From: Rhytidiadelphus loreus
Taxonomy: Eukaryota; Streptophyta; Bryopsida; Hypnales; Hylocomiaceae
DNA length: 64,000 nucleotides
Reading direction: 5' to 3'
NCBI GenBank assembly: GCA_947034895.1
Contig: OX344762.1
Coordinates: forward strand, 81,214,981 to 81,278,980
In this document: positions 24,371 to 37,008 of the stretch, in pieces
How positions within the stretch are numbered: the first letter of the stretch is position 1
Layout of the letters: the number at the start of each line of letters is the position of its first letter
Notes under the pieces: generated by a model
What the model was told of the DNA's origin: nothing
What the model saw: the letters and a program-made list of their open reading frames with translations, nothing else
Databases searched by the model: none
Position numbers and translations under genes: made by a program

Positions 24371-26214
24371 AAAGTCCAATGACTCTCTTGAAGCTCCATT
24401 TTTTCTCTAATGGAGCAAAGGGTGTCCCTATTGATTTGAAGGAGGCAAAGCATTAGAAAAAGAATGTGGCCTCTATAGAACTTTTAGACTCTAGACCAAC
24501 AATTTGATGAAGCTGAATTAACAAAATAAAATTATTCAATATCAATGTTGGTTTGGTTTTGATAGCCCTATAGAAATCACATTCTTTTTCTAATGGTAGA
24601 AAGTAGCAAATGTGACCATTAGCAACCTTGTGGGACTTGTATGTATTATAACAAGGTTTTCTAAAGGATAGTACATGGTAGACATCTCACAAGCTATGTG
24701 TCATCAAATGTTGAATTTATGGTTCCTAATGAGAAAAACAATCTAAAGGATAATGAAGAATGTGGTGGGTGATAACTATATCTAAGATGAAAAGTTCATG
24801 AGACTATCATGGTAAGTACTTGTACAACAATGACATTCTTACAAATGAGAGGTTTAAATTTTGAGGACAAATGTAGTCTAGTCGTTTTTGTGTTGTGAAC
24901 CATGTTGTTAATGATTGCGTTCTAGGACAATAGTTGTATGGAAGTTATTCCTTAGTCAAACAGAAATGTGAACAACTTTTTGTATTCAAAATTTAGTTGC
25001 GAATGATCCAAAAAAAACATGAATGTCAATTATATTGCAACTCACAAGTTTATAACAAATTGTTGTTCTATCATTTACAAATTTGATTGTTTAAATTGTG
25101 TTTTTTGAAACTATACATGTATAATTAGTGAATGATTGATTGTAAACTATGAACCACCATAATGGTTCACATTTTAGAATGTGGAAAATTTAAACAAAGT
25201 GAATTAAATTACGTGTTAAGAAGTATTAGAACGACAAATTAAACCTAAACTACAAATTAGAGAGTTTTTCAATAGAATACAATAGGAACTTTGGAAAATT
25301 AGTACTAAAGTTTCAAAATGCAATTAGGTAAAGATGAAGGGAAAAGTCTAGGGAAGAAATGGGGATTTAAAACTAAAAAGAAGTTAAGTAAGATTTGGTA
25401 GAGTAACCAAATTAGGCTAAAAGAAAAATAATGATAAAATAAAAAAACCAAATACTACTAAGTAAGAAAATGAAAGTAGAATTAAATTGAAACCCAAAAA
25501 GATAACAACCACAAACAATATCAAATCCAAATGAAAACAAAACACTAGAAGTAGAAATTGAGATTAGAATTAAATTACAAACCAAGAAAATAAGAAGTAC
25601 AAAAAATACAAAAGTGAATTAGGAAAAAAAGTAGAAATAGGAAATGGAACTAGAAGTAAAGTAAAGTAAAACCACCAAAAAAATAATAAATAGAAGACAC
25701 AAAAGAAGTTAGTAAACTAAAACTACTATTAGAACACTAGAGTAGTGAGAAAAACACTAAAAAAGGGATTTTGCAATAATTTAAGGGGTTTAGCACTAAA
25801 TTAGCAAAGTCTACACTAAATTAGCACAATTAAAGTAATTTAGTGCGTTTTACACTAAAATAGCAATTTAACAGTAAATGAAGGTAGGATGAAAGTAGTT
25901 GGTAAAAAATCATCCGTTAAGAAGTGGATATACTCAAAATTAGGATTTGGTGCTCTCTCTCCTTTCGCTTGCTAGTTTTTGTGTGGATGTGTTTTAAGAG
26001 CATTGTTGAGATTATGGGCATTTTTGAGCTTGGATTGTGAAAAACTAAGAGAAGAAAGCATGTAGGACAATTTGTCGAGTAGGTTCACCATTTTTATGGA
26101 AAAAATTGCGTGAAAATGGAGGGGTTTTGAGGTCAGATGGGAAAGTGGTAAAGAATTAGGAAGAATTTGAAGTGTAATTTTGACTGCCAACTTTGATGAG
26201 TGATTGCGAGAGCA

Positions 26215-26475
26215 TGGAGAATCAGATAGAGCCGAATTTTGGAAGGATGATGCGCCTTCAAGCTAGCTTTCTAAAACTTTTAGGCTTGCCCAATTTAGAA
26301 CACGGACGAAGTGTTGGTGATCAATTTAGTGTGAGAAGGTATGTTGCCGCTGCAATTGAAGATCAACAAGGCAGATTGAGCTGAAATTTGGAGGGATGAT
26401 GCGCTTTGGAGTTAGCTTTCCATAAAGCTATGGCTCGCCCAATTTAGAGCACGGACGAGGACAAGGCAATCAAAT
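26215..26475 (+). repeat. Tandem duplication, about 155-bp unit
   Basis: The block around GGATGATGCGCCTTCAAGC, then GCTTGCCCAATTTAGAACAC and GGACGA, recurs about 155 bases later as GGATGATGCGCTTTGGAG, then GCTCGCCCAATTTAGAGCAC and GGACGA. Confidence 0.6.
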
Positions 26476-29400
26476 CAGTGAACAAAAGTTGGATGCCTTG
26501 CTGCGGTGATTGGTTGCTACTTTTGGGCTGTTTTTAATTTTTTATGACGCTTTTTTTGCTTACAAAATCATTATAAAAATTGTAATGAATAATTACAATT
26601 TTCTTTGCCCTTGTTTTGATTGAAGGGGTTATGCATGTGGATTTGGTAATGTTTGGTGAATGTGTGTGTTGTAATTAGTTTTTAGGACTTTAATTGGCCT
26701 ATTTTGAAGATTTTTGTTAATATTTTATTTTAGGAGGTTGCCCAAACTTCTTAGAACATGTAGTAGGTGGATGTGGTGATCTTAGGACACACATTGGGGT
26801 GATTTAGAATGTTGCCCTAATTGGCTTTAGAGTTTTTTAGGATAATTTGGAAGATTAGGTGATTAGGAGTCCATTGCTTGGAAGGCCAATGGATGTAGGG
26901 TTTCATACACTCCCCCTCGGCCAACTCTAGGGGTGATTTTTTCTTTACACATGAAAAATCACTCACATAAACCTAAGAGCAATACTATTGAACTTTACAA
27001 TTCATTTTTTACTAATAGTTGTATCGTAGTTAATGCTAGGGATCATGAATTAACTAGCAAACTATTACAACAAATTTTACCACATGGATTCATCAATTGT
27101 AAATAATCACACAGTCATAGGAAATCAAGACATGTAACTAGCAAACTCCTCCATGTGAAATCTTCTTAGTCATGGGAACTTTTCAAAAGTCGTGACCAAC
27201 ATCCATCAGTCTTTTTGGTGAGGCGCAAACAATAAAAAATCTATTCCAAATATTTTCAAGGACGAGAGAATAAGCTCACGAAGAAGCAAGCAAAGAATGA
27301 AAAGCCCAAAATTTTGGCTTTTTTGTTGAAGCCAAAGGTTTTTGAAAATTGCAGAAAATAAATAAAAAACATTTTTGATTTATTTGAAAAAAACAAAAAG
27401 GAAAAATTTTCTTTCTTTTTCTTTTATAAAAATCATATCCAAAGGAGCATATATGATGCCTCCACATCATTATGTCCACATGCCCTTAAGTCCTTTAAAC
27501 AACCAATAGATGCAATGTAGTTGTATAGTAAATGCATGAGAGTAGCAAACAAGGACTATGTTAGAATGAAAAGTACTTGCATGGCATATACAACTTCTAA
27601 TATATTTCCATCACCCACTTGCTACACATGATCTTTTGTCGAAAGAAGAAGTATGTGTGCCATATTGACTTGCCTTAAAGTGCCACTTCACCTTAACCCC
27701 TAAAGGACCAAATAACGTTTTTTGGCAACATAGAAATTTTAGGGAGCTCACCAGGACCGGAAGTTCCATTATTTTGTATTTGAAATTTTTGCACAACATG
27801 TAGGCAAGGAGTAGCTTTAAGTTGAAACAATTTTTATAAATTTTGACTACATGATTTAAAAGTTATTGTATGATATGTAGTTTCTTTTTCAACCTAAGCA
27901 ACCAAAGCAAATAAAAAAAGAACTTTTTTAAGAAACAAAAAATCAAAATTGGTTTTCTAGATTTATATATACATAGAAAGCTTTGAATTGTTCTATTTTG
28001 ATTAATGAGATGAAATCTATAAGGAGTTTTAGTTTGTGGCAGTTATGGAATCTCTACATGGAATTCTTAACAATTTAGTATTTTAAATCATTCTCTACTT
28101 CTTTCTACTTTCTATTTTTTTCAAGCATGAATATGAAATATTTTTTGTTTGAAGTTTTTTATATGTATTTCCAACTTATTTCTTCAACATATTATGTTGA
28201 GATATTATGGAGAGTTGCAAGTTGTAGGATCTACAAATTTTTAGGTAAAATGTTTGAAAGATGAAATCTAACCATTTGGAAAGAGTTGAAAATACTTCTT
28301 TTTGAAACCCAAGCATCATGATCTTGCCATTGGTAAGGTTTTTAATTCTAAAATTTTAAGAGTGTACTCTAATAAGTTAACCAAAGAATCCTATGGTTGG
28401 ATTTGCTAAGAAATGAACATAGATGATGATTTTTGTGTTGAAGATGGCTCTCTAACCGCATTCATTCATCAGACTGTAGTCTCATTTACTTAACGGGCAC
28501 TAGTACTACAGTTAGACTTGTAACCGACATTTAAACTTGTCCTGTAGAAATTAAATTAGAATTGGTATCCAATTGTAACACAATAGTAGAATGCTCCTTA
28601 CCAATTGTATATATCGACCCTATAGTTCCATTAATGCATTGAAATTGATTGGATTTGTAATGACAATGAGCCTTGAATGTTATGGATTTCTTCATTTTGC
28701 CTTGCTTTGGAGACTAGCTAGTATTTTGAAGTAGTTTGGGCCTTTAAACATGAAAAAACTTTAGGAGTTAAACACAAGCAATATTAGTGGATGAAGCTCC
28801 AAGTAAGAAAGCAAATGAGAAACTACCTTGTCATCCTATACAACTCAATTTCAGAATATGATTTGTTTTTAATGACTAGAACTCTCCAAATTAGCACCAA
28901 TCATGTATGTAAAAAGGTAGCCACTTTTATATTCATATAACCTTTCTTCTTCTTCTAGTCTACATATGAATAAATTGGAACTTGATTCACTAGGCCCGCA
29001 ACATAATAATTCTAACTAATTAGTCTTAAGGACTCCAAAGTAATTTCTAAGAGAAGTAAATTCATCAACTCATATTTGTATTATTCTTGTTTGTTTTAAT
29101 TTGAATCATTGCAATTTAATGGATTAGACAATTTATAGCATATGTAATCATATTATAACTCTTGCCAAGCACCATATATTTATATCAAAGAGATTTCTAT
29201 GTATATTGGACACAAAATTATTTTGTCATTTAAATATGACCAATTATTGAAGTCATAATATAAGAAGTTTTTTGCAAAGATGCATTGTCAAATTGTTTTG
29301 ACTACCTCACCAACTTTCTCAAATATATAATAGAAATCTCTCCATTTAAGATTCTCAATTCCCAAAAGATGAAAAACATATTTCTAGTGAGCCAAATAGC

Positions 29401-29642
29401 ATGAAAAGCTTAAGCATGAAAATAATGTCTAGAAATCAGAAAGGCAAACTTTCCTTGAACTATCCAAATTTGATAATTGTCTTGGTGACATTGCTACAAT
29501 TGGAGATGAAGAATTATGTACAAAACCACGTGAAAGACACTTCAATTGATATCATTGTAAAATGAAATTCATCAATACGCCATTGAATTATGTGTCCTAT
29601 GACTATATTGTCTATTTTGAGGTTGCACTTACAAAAGTGTGG

Positions 29643-32600
29643 TCAATAATTGGAAGAGCTTACCTCAACCATCCATGGGTGTTTCATAAGTTCTTCTGGT
29701 GTTAAACGTTGATTTTTGTCCCATTGTAAACAAGCCTCTATAAATGAAACAAACAAGCCATCTTTTGATCCAATAGCACACCCTAGATCCTTGGAACTTG
29801 GCAATCGTTTTTTACCTCTAGAATTTTGAAGAAACCTTGGATTATTTTCAACATCTGCACAAATATTATAATCCAATTAATAAAATTTAAAACTTTGGGT
29901 ACTTTGAAAAGAAGAAAAACTCTTGCAAATCATTACCAAAACCCTCCAAAAATATTGTATATATATTAATCAAAATATGATAAACAATGTTTAGAGTGAA
30001 GAATCAATAAAGTACCAAAAAACATCTTCTTGCGGGTAGAATTTTCGAGGACAATTTGAGGTGGAAGACCCAACACTTCCATTATGCAGCTCAGTTGCTC
30101 AATTTCATCCTCTCCAGGAAATAGTGGATGACCTAAGCAAGCATAACTATATTATTGTAAGCACTAAAAAAACTCCACTAAATGTAAGGGATTCATATTA
30201 ATTAGACTTTGAAAATTTATACCTGAGAAGAGTTCAGCAAGAATGCACCCAAAACTCCATATGTCAATTGTGGTATCATATGGCAATCCTACACCACACG
30301 TTTTCCAACTCCTTTTTTAAAAACAAACATTAAGATTCATCATTAAATTCATAACACATATTTATATATAATTTATTATATAAAGTCTAACAAGATGAAT
30401 AGTACCTAAAATTACTTCAGGTGATCGATAAAATCGACTTTGTATATAAGAGTAAACTGCACAATATATTCGATGAATTGTTTGAATGAAAATAAGTCTT
30501 GTATCCAAATAAAAAGAATTGTATGGTATTTGAAGAATGTGTGTCCATACAAACTATCTAAAGCAATTAACAAATAGAATCTTTATATTAATATGAGTCA
30601 AACCTTTTTCATAAGTAAAGCAACTAGATCCAAAGTCAATAACTACAATTTTTGCTGATTGAGGTTGTTGTAATAAGATGTTTTCAGGTTTTAAATCAGA
30701 GTGTATCACATGTAACTTGTGCAAGAATCGTAAAGATTCTAGTAGTTGGGTAGCAAAGTTCTTTATCAAAGGTAAATTCATACCCTGCAACTCATACCAA
30801 TGCATTTATGAGGTTCATTTCTACTCAATTTTTATTTATTGTAGGACTATAATTGTAGAATTCAAATTCATTATTACAAAGCTTAATTTTTTCAATTTAT
30901 GCATTCTCATTTAGAAATAAAGATAGAAAAGGTATTAAACCTGAAAGTTGTTGTGTTTGATTAATTCATAGAGAGAGATGTCATACAAGGGAAAGGTAAT
31001 ACAAAGATGACCACGGAATTGAAATGATTCATATATGTTGATAGTATTAGTATTGACGTGTTCTTCCGATGCCTACCCAACCACACCTTCCCTTTCCCAA
31101 TCATTCTTTTGCATTAGAAATCTCATACATTTTTTCTTCCTTTCTACTTCAAGCGTTAACCAATTATACATATGGTATTTAAAAGATGCAATTAATATCC
31201 AAATGCTAATATCAAATCTCCCACAAACTCATATTTTATGATTTTTATGATTAATAGTAGGCTAATAATACAAAGATGTTTTCCAAAACATGCAACTTTG
31301 TTAAATCTCTTAAATTTTGGTGACCAATACTAGTAGTAATTATATTATAAGGCTTTTTATTTTATATTTTTTAAATTCAATTTTTTTAAAAGCAAAATTA
31401 TACTAATATCAAAGTGGTTCCAAACAATACCTTGTCTCGCAAGTGTTCAAGGATCTTAACTTCAACCAGAGCTTGTTGGTGGAAGCGTCTCTTATTGCGT
31501 ATTATCTTCACTGCACGCAACACTTTATATTTATGATCATTGCATTTGAACACTTGTCCAAAGCTACCTCTTCCCAAGATCCCCAACACCTCATACCTAT
31601 ATGCCAATTGGTCACATTCTTTTGCCAAATAATCTCCTCTCTCATCATCATAGCCTGTAATTACCAATTGAACAAACATGATGATTTTGTTTAATTTTTG
31701 AGCACTTTGACATGCATAGTAGTGAAGCTTAGAAGAAAACACATCAAACTTACCATAGTTATTTTCACCAGGGGTACTAGAAGCTTGGATTTTTTTACTT
31801 TCAAGTCCAAGAAAATAGACATCAGTAAATTCAAGAATTTCTCGTTGCTCATACATGGTCAAATTTTGTTTGCATTGTCTAAGAAATAGTGCACCATTAT
31901 CTGTGCATACATCTTCATTAGTAGGACATAAATGACAATTTTGACAACAACCATCAAAAACATGCTCCAACAAAAAATGTAGAAATTACTAATAATTTTT
32001 CTATGATAAGTATATACAACAATCTTCAAATTAGTTGGTATCTCTTATGCAAAAAATTACAAGATATTTTCACCTTGAAATAGTTTGTGCTGGTTGCAAA
32101 TTCACAAGAATTATTGAAAAAAAGAAATCATGGAGAGGAAAGTACTCTCAAGTGTACCACATACTCCATTGTTTGTGGCAACCAATTTAGATGTATCAAT
32201 TTTCTGAACAAGTTATCAAAATTTAACATTATAATCTCTACAATGTTCTAAAGACACAAATTTAAAAGCTTCCATAGTTCATCAAAGTACAAAATAACAA
32301 ATCTTGCATCAAGAAACTAACACTTTTTAGCTAAAAGTTTACATTAAAAACAAATATTTTGTTCTCACTGCTTTACAATTGTCAAGAAGACGGGTTGCAA
32401 TAGGCTTTCTAGGAGACTTGCCACTTCTTTCTGTATGCACAATTTTAGAAGTTGTTTCAATTGGTGCCTGCCCAATTCAAACATTACAATTTTAAACATT
32501 CATAAATTTGTAGTAAAGATTGTAATGATTACATGTTGTCTATATAAGACATATTTAAAGTTTATTAGTAAAATGATAAAAAAAATTACATCTTTACAAG

Positions 32601-34662
32601 AACTATTAGATTAAAAAAAAAAGGTCAAAATTGATAGGTAGAACCGTAGAAATAACAACCAATTAAAAATACAAAACTTATGACAAAGAAAACAAATGAA
32701 AACATTTGGCAACTCTGTTACAAGTTTACGATTGGAATTTGGAAAATTATACTGAACAAGCTAATTGAATTATGCTACAATTAAAGGATTAGGGTGCAAA
32801 AGACTTCAATTTGCAAGTTACAATTACTTCAATTAGCTCTTAATCTAGTAGGTCAACAATAAGTTCTTGAATGTATTAAATGAAAATGGAGAAAGAGACA
32901 TTTTAGAATTACAAATAAAGACACTACATTTAATATGAAATTTAAAAATTGTTCAATCAAATAGAATTGTATATAATTATTATCAATTGTCATAAATAAT
33001 TTGAGTTAGAAAAAGTAGAATGAATATAGGTCAAAAGTTGAATGATACAAACATCCTATAGTAATGGGTGTAAGGAGAGATATACTCACTATACGAGGTG
33101 TTCTTGATGTTTTAATATAATCAATAAAATTTCCACGAAGTCCTGTTAGCTTCCACTATTTTTCAGCTCATACATAAAGTCTCACTTGTTGAAATCTTTA
33201 TAAATTTGGTATTAAATTACTAGTGCAATACAAATGCAAAATACTAATCATTATAAGAAATTTGAACCTTGCAAAGGGCTGCCAATTTTTTATTTTTGTA
33301 AGCCCCACAATGTAAGTACAGAAAAAATAAAATAAAATAAAATTTTATTTATTTATTTATTTATTTTAATATTATAAAATAAAATAAAAAATTTAAAAAG
33401 TTGCTAGTTTGATGTGGCGCTCACATGGAACCAATAGTGCCACATCAGATCTAGAAAAAAAATTCCCTAATTGCACCAAAATTGCACACATGGTGCAATA
33501 CTAGTACTTTAGCAACCCTTTGCAGGGTTCAAAATTTTTGTAATGAATCATTATAAAAAATATTAAAAAAGCCACAATACTAAATAATAGGTTGTGTTGA
33601 ACTAGTACCTTGAAATATGAGTTTTGAAATGCAATCTCTAATTTTCCAAATACTCTCGAGAAAACCTCGTACAAAAATGTCAATTTCATCACTATATATA
33701 CCCCAAAATATGTTGCTAATAAGGGCACTAGCCTTTGCTGCAGACTTCAACATACTAAACTCTTCAAAAAGTTCTAGAGGCACAAGTTTTGCAATTTTTT
33801 GGAACAATACTTCTCTAGCTGATCGGTACCCTATACACTTAATCAAAAAGTGAACTATGTCTTCAATAGAATGCCCACAAATGGGACAAGAAATAGTTGC
33901 ATTTTCATTAGTTTGGGAATTTAGGGATAAGGATCCATCAATCAACTTTTGTTTTAGTGTTATGCCAAGGGAAGCTTGCACTCCATTTCCCCTAATGAAG
34001 AGAGTTTGACCAAGGGGCTTTTCATTGGGGAATTTGAGAGGTTGTTGCTTGCATGTAAATGGATGTTCATCTTCCAATATTTTGTTTGATTTCTTCTTCA
34101 AGATCTCTACAATTACCAATCAACACTATATTTAAGTCCAAATCCAAAGACCTTATCATGTCAATCTTAATAAAACTTTAAGATCTCAAGCAATTGCACA
34201 AAACACCATACTAATTCCTACCAATCTTTGTTTGTCAGAATATTTTCTAACATAGTTTTGGAAATATCATTTGATTTATTATTTTACTATAGCTAAAAAT
34301 TGTAGTGAAGGTTAGCAAGACTATTTTATTAATTCAAATTTAAATTATGTCAAGAAAAAAAATCATAAATTAATTTGGTAGGGAATATTGATTTTTGAAA
34401 ACACTTGTGCTTTTAGAGGTAAGGATTATTGAGCACTAACTAGCCATTCTAGTGAATCTAAAATTTAGAGAAAGTATTGTTGTACTACACTTAACTAACT
34501 TGAGTCTATTCTGAAAAAATTACTAAATAATTAATTTTATATTTTGTAAAACTTGACAAATTATGCTTCTCACATCATGCATTTTCAAACATGGGAGACA
34601 ATGTTTTGGTGAAGCTTTTGGTTCATAACCATCTCTATGGAATTTTTACAAATTTTCTACTT

Positions 34663-34707
<45 letters not shown>

Positions 34708-37008
34708 AAAAATTAAAATGTCAAAAGTATTTTTTTCTTGAGATTTTGCACAATTTTTAGTTATCTTATTTGTTTAAAGAATTATTCTATGCTTGATCCT
34801 CCTAGGATACAATATCCTTGTAGGTCTACATATTTCTTTATTTTATTTTTCTTTATTTTATTTTAAAGTCATTCTAGAATAAATCAGAAATTCTAGTTAG
34901 ACCAAAATGCAACAAATAGTACAAAGTGTTTATTGCAATTGCTTTTTTTTATTTGGAATTTTTCTTGAGGTGCACCTTCTATTTTGTTAGGATTATTAAA
35001 AAAATTCTACAAATTAGAATAGAACATTCAGGTAGTTTAAGAACAAAATAAATCTACATTAGACAATATACCTGGTAAAATCAAAAGTTTGCATGTGTTA
35101 TGTTTTTGCTTCAATAAACTTGTTCTGTTGATTGTCTCTTGCGAATTTTCATTATTAACAAGTTCTTGTTGCCCATGGGTTTGATTCGAGTTCCCAATAA
35201 CATTAGTGTGTAGCTTTGACTTGCAACTTTGAAGTTGGATGTCTACACAATTTACTTGTTCTGGATGATCTTGAGGCCTATTTGAGCTATCAACATCAAC
35301 AACAAAAGTTTGCAATGCATCAACATATTCAACTTTGGAAGGCCTTATTCCACTCTCGTACTTGTGTACATCCGCATTACTTACACATACTTCTTGCTCA
35401 TAAGTTCTTCTTGAATCTACACTTGTAGATTCAAAGTTTTGGCATGCCTCAAGATTCAACTTTGGTGGCCTTATCTTTTGACCTTTTTGTTGCAATTCTT
35501 CAACTTTTGGTGTTATAAGACAATTGTGAAGCCCTGTCTTGATTTTAACTGGAGATTCATATATTTGGCATGCCCCAAGATTTGCTTTGAGTGGCTTTGA
35601 TTTACTATTCATGTGGTTTATATTTGCTTTACTTGTTGCTATACGATGTTTAGAGGCTCCAATCAAGCTTGCAATTTTTTCATGAGACTTCATTGTCATA
35701 CTGTTTAAGCAATACAAAATCCAATAGACCTTTTAGTACAAGAGCGTTTGTTTCCTAAATGAAATAATTGAATTCATTGGAAGAGGACTAAAGGTAAACT
35801 CATAAACGAATAAGAAAAATTAAATAAGATTAATGTTTCTTCATACTATATGCCATAAAATTGAGACATAGGAAAGATTGCCTGTGGCATGCCTGGGGCT
35901 TTGCTTCCAATATTTCTGGACGTAGCCTTGCCACAATATTTTTCAGCTTTAGCTTGAGGTTTGATTCAAATTCAAGTTTGACCGGTTCTGAGTCAAGAAG
36001 AGATTCTGTAGTAGTTTGATTGCTAGTAGCACCACTTTTGGCACTTTTATTAGCTTGTATATAAATATTGTTATCATAGAGCTTATCTTTGGAGCTTATT
36101 GCACGTGGAGAAGAAAATTTTGTAGATAGAAATATTGGTTGTTTCTTTCCTTCTATAGTATATGCTCTACTTTTTATCATTGAAACATCTTCAACAACAC
36201 CTATAGATGCATCTTTCTTACTTGTAGATGGCTTCCTCACCTCTTGGATAGCAAGATCCAAAGGACCAAATACTTTTGTTATTCTAGTTGTTTGAGGACA
36301 ATCATTGTTGTCCACCCTTCTATGAGAGAAAGGTAGATTCCTTGGCGAAATCTTCATATTTGCTTTGCGGCTTGTAGCTAGTGATTGAATTGGAAGCACA
36401 ATTTGTTGCAAAGAAGGAGAAAAATTCTTGTTTAAAAATGAATTTTTTTCATATCTATAATCACTTAGAATTATCTTCTTCTTGTATTCTACTAATGACT
36501 CAGAATGTGTTTTTTTCAAAAATGTCTGGGAGTCTTCAAGAAATCTATTTATTGGTGATTGTTTTGGACATTTGGAAAACCTTCCCCTATCAACACATAC
36601 TCTTGAACTACTTCCATCAAATGATGAGCCAAAAGCCTTTGTTGGCAAGCTCATTGGGATAGACTCATTTTTTGACAAGACATTGACTCCATTGTGTACA
36701 CATGTTGCAAGCACAGCTTGTTCTTCCAAACGATGTCGCACTTCAGCAAGGTTGAATACAGATATTGCTTCATACCTAGTTGTGTTGCTACTTTTTGCCC
36801 TATCTTCGGCTCGAGAAGTGGTAGCACCTCTAATTGGAGAAATTATTGAAGGTGTTTTGGAGTGCCAAATTTTCTTTGACCGAGTTGCCTTGCCATGAGA
36901 AACATTATGGTTCATTAAGGTGTGCTTGAGGCTGTCACCAACCAAAGCTACATTCTTTTGAATTATATAATTTTTTCCAAATGTAGAAATATTTGGAAGC
37001 ACTTTCAA
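29643..37008 (-). CDS. Class II DYRK (DYRK2-type) dual-specificity kinase
   Basis: Kinase exons (minus): 31900-31754, 31654-31431, 31072-30941, 30784-30604, 30456-30406, 30288-30223, 30132-30016 and 29854 to a stop at 29643. They join in frame with GT-AG borders. In order: a NAPA-like segment (NLTMYEQREILEFTDVYFLG), the DYRK-homology box YDDERGDY, the glycine loop LGRGSFGQVF, VK-II lysine, catalytic loop HSDLKPENILL (Ser where most DYRKs have Cys), DFGSS, the activation loop VYSYIQSRFYRSPEV with the autophosphorylated YxY tyrosine, and HPWM. The NAPA and DH boxes mark class II. Upstream Ser/Lys-rich frames (37008-35830, 35700-35072, 32467-32369) are probable N-terminal exons, with the first junction and start unresolved. 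A GAG-GTAAGC donor at 29664 could add another 3' exon. Confidence 0.8.
33264..33530. mobile_element. MITE in a DYRK intron
   Basis: GAACCTTGCAAAGGGCTGCC at the left end and, reversed, GAACCCTGCAAAGGGTTGC at the right end form terminal inverted repeats about 267 bases apart. The flanks are both AAATTT-like, so the target duplication cannot be delimited. The interior includes an AAAATAAAATAAA/TTTATTTATTT foldback. Confidence 0.55.
33580..34119 (-). mobile_element. LINE-type reverse transcriptase C-terminal fragment
   Basis: A 179-codon frame contains CPICGHSIEDIVHFLIKC, the C-x2-C...H-x4-C zinc-binding pattern found after the reverse transcriptase domain of many plant non-LTR retroelements (zf-RVT), followed by a helical tail FVRGFLESIWKIRDCI. 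No polymerase motifs are nearby. It sits on the kinase gene's strand between its exons, so it is either intronic debris or an exonised piece. Confidence 0.5.
34665..34703. repeat. (TA)n microsatellite
   Basis: About 18 uninterrupted TA units in a DYRK intron. Confidence 0.9.

Larger units (their letters stand above)
23861..29640. other. AT-rich spacer with repeat remnants
   Basis: No gene seen in 5.8 kb. It contains a small foldback (24263-24370), an A-rich tract (25200-25760), CACTAAATTAGCA-type short repeats (25750-25880), a duplicated block (26215-26470) and the dispersed repeat at 27.6-28.1 kb. The remainder is low-complexity. Confidence 0.5.
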
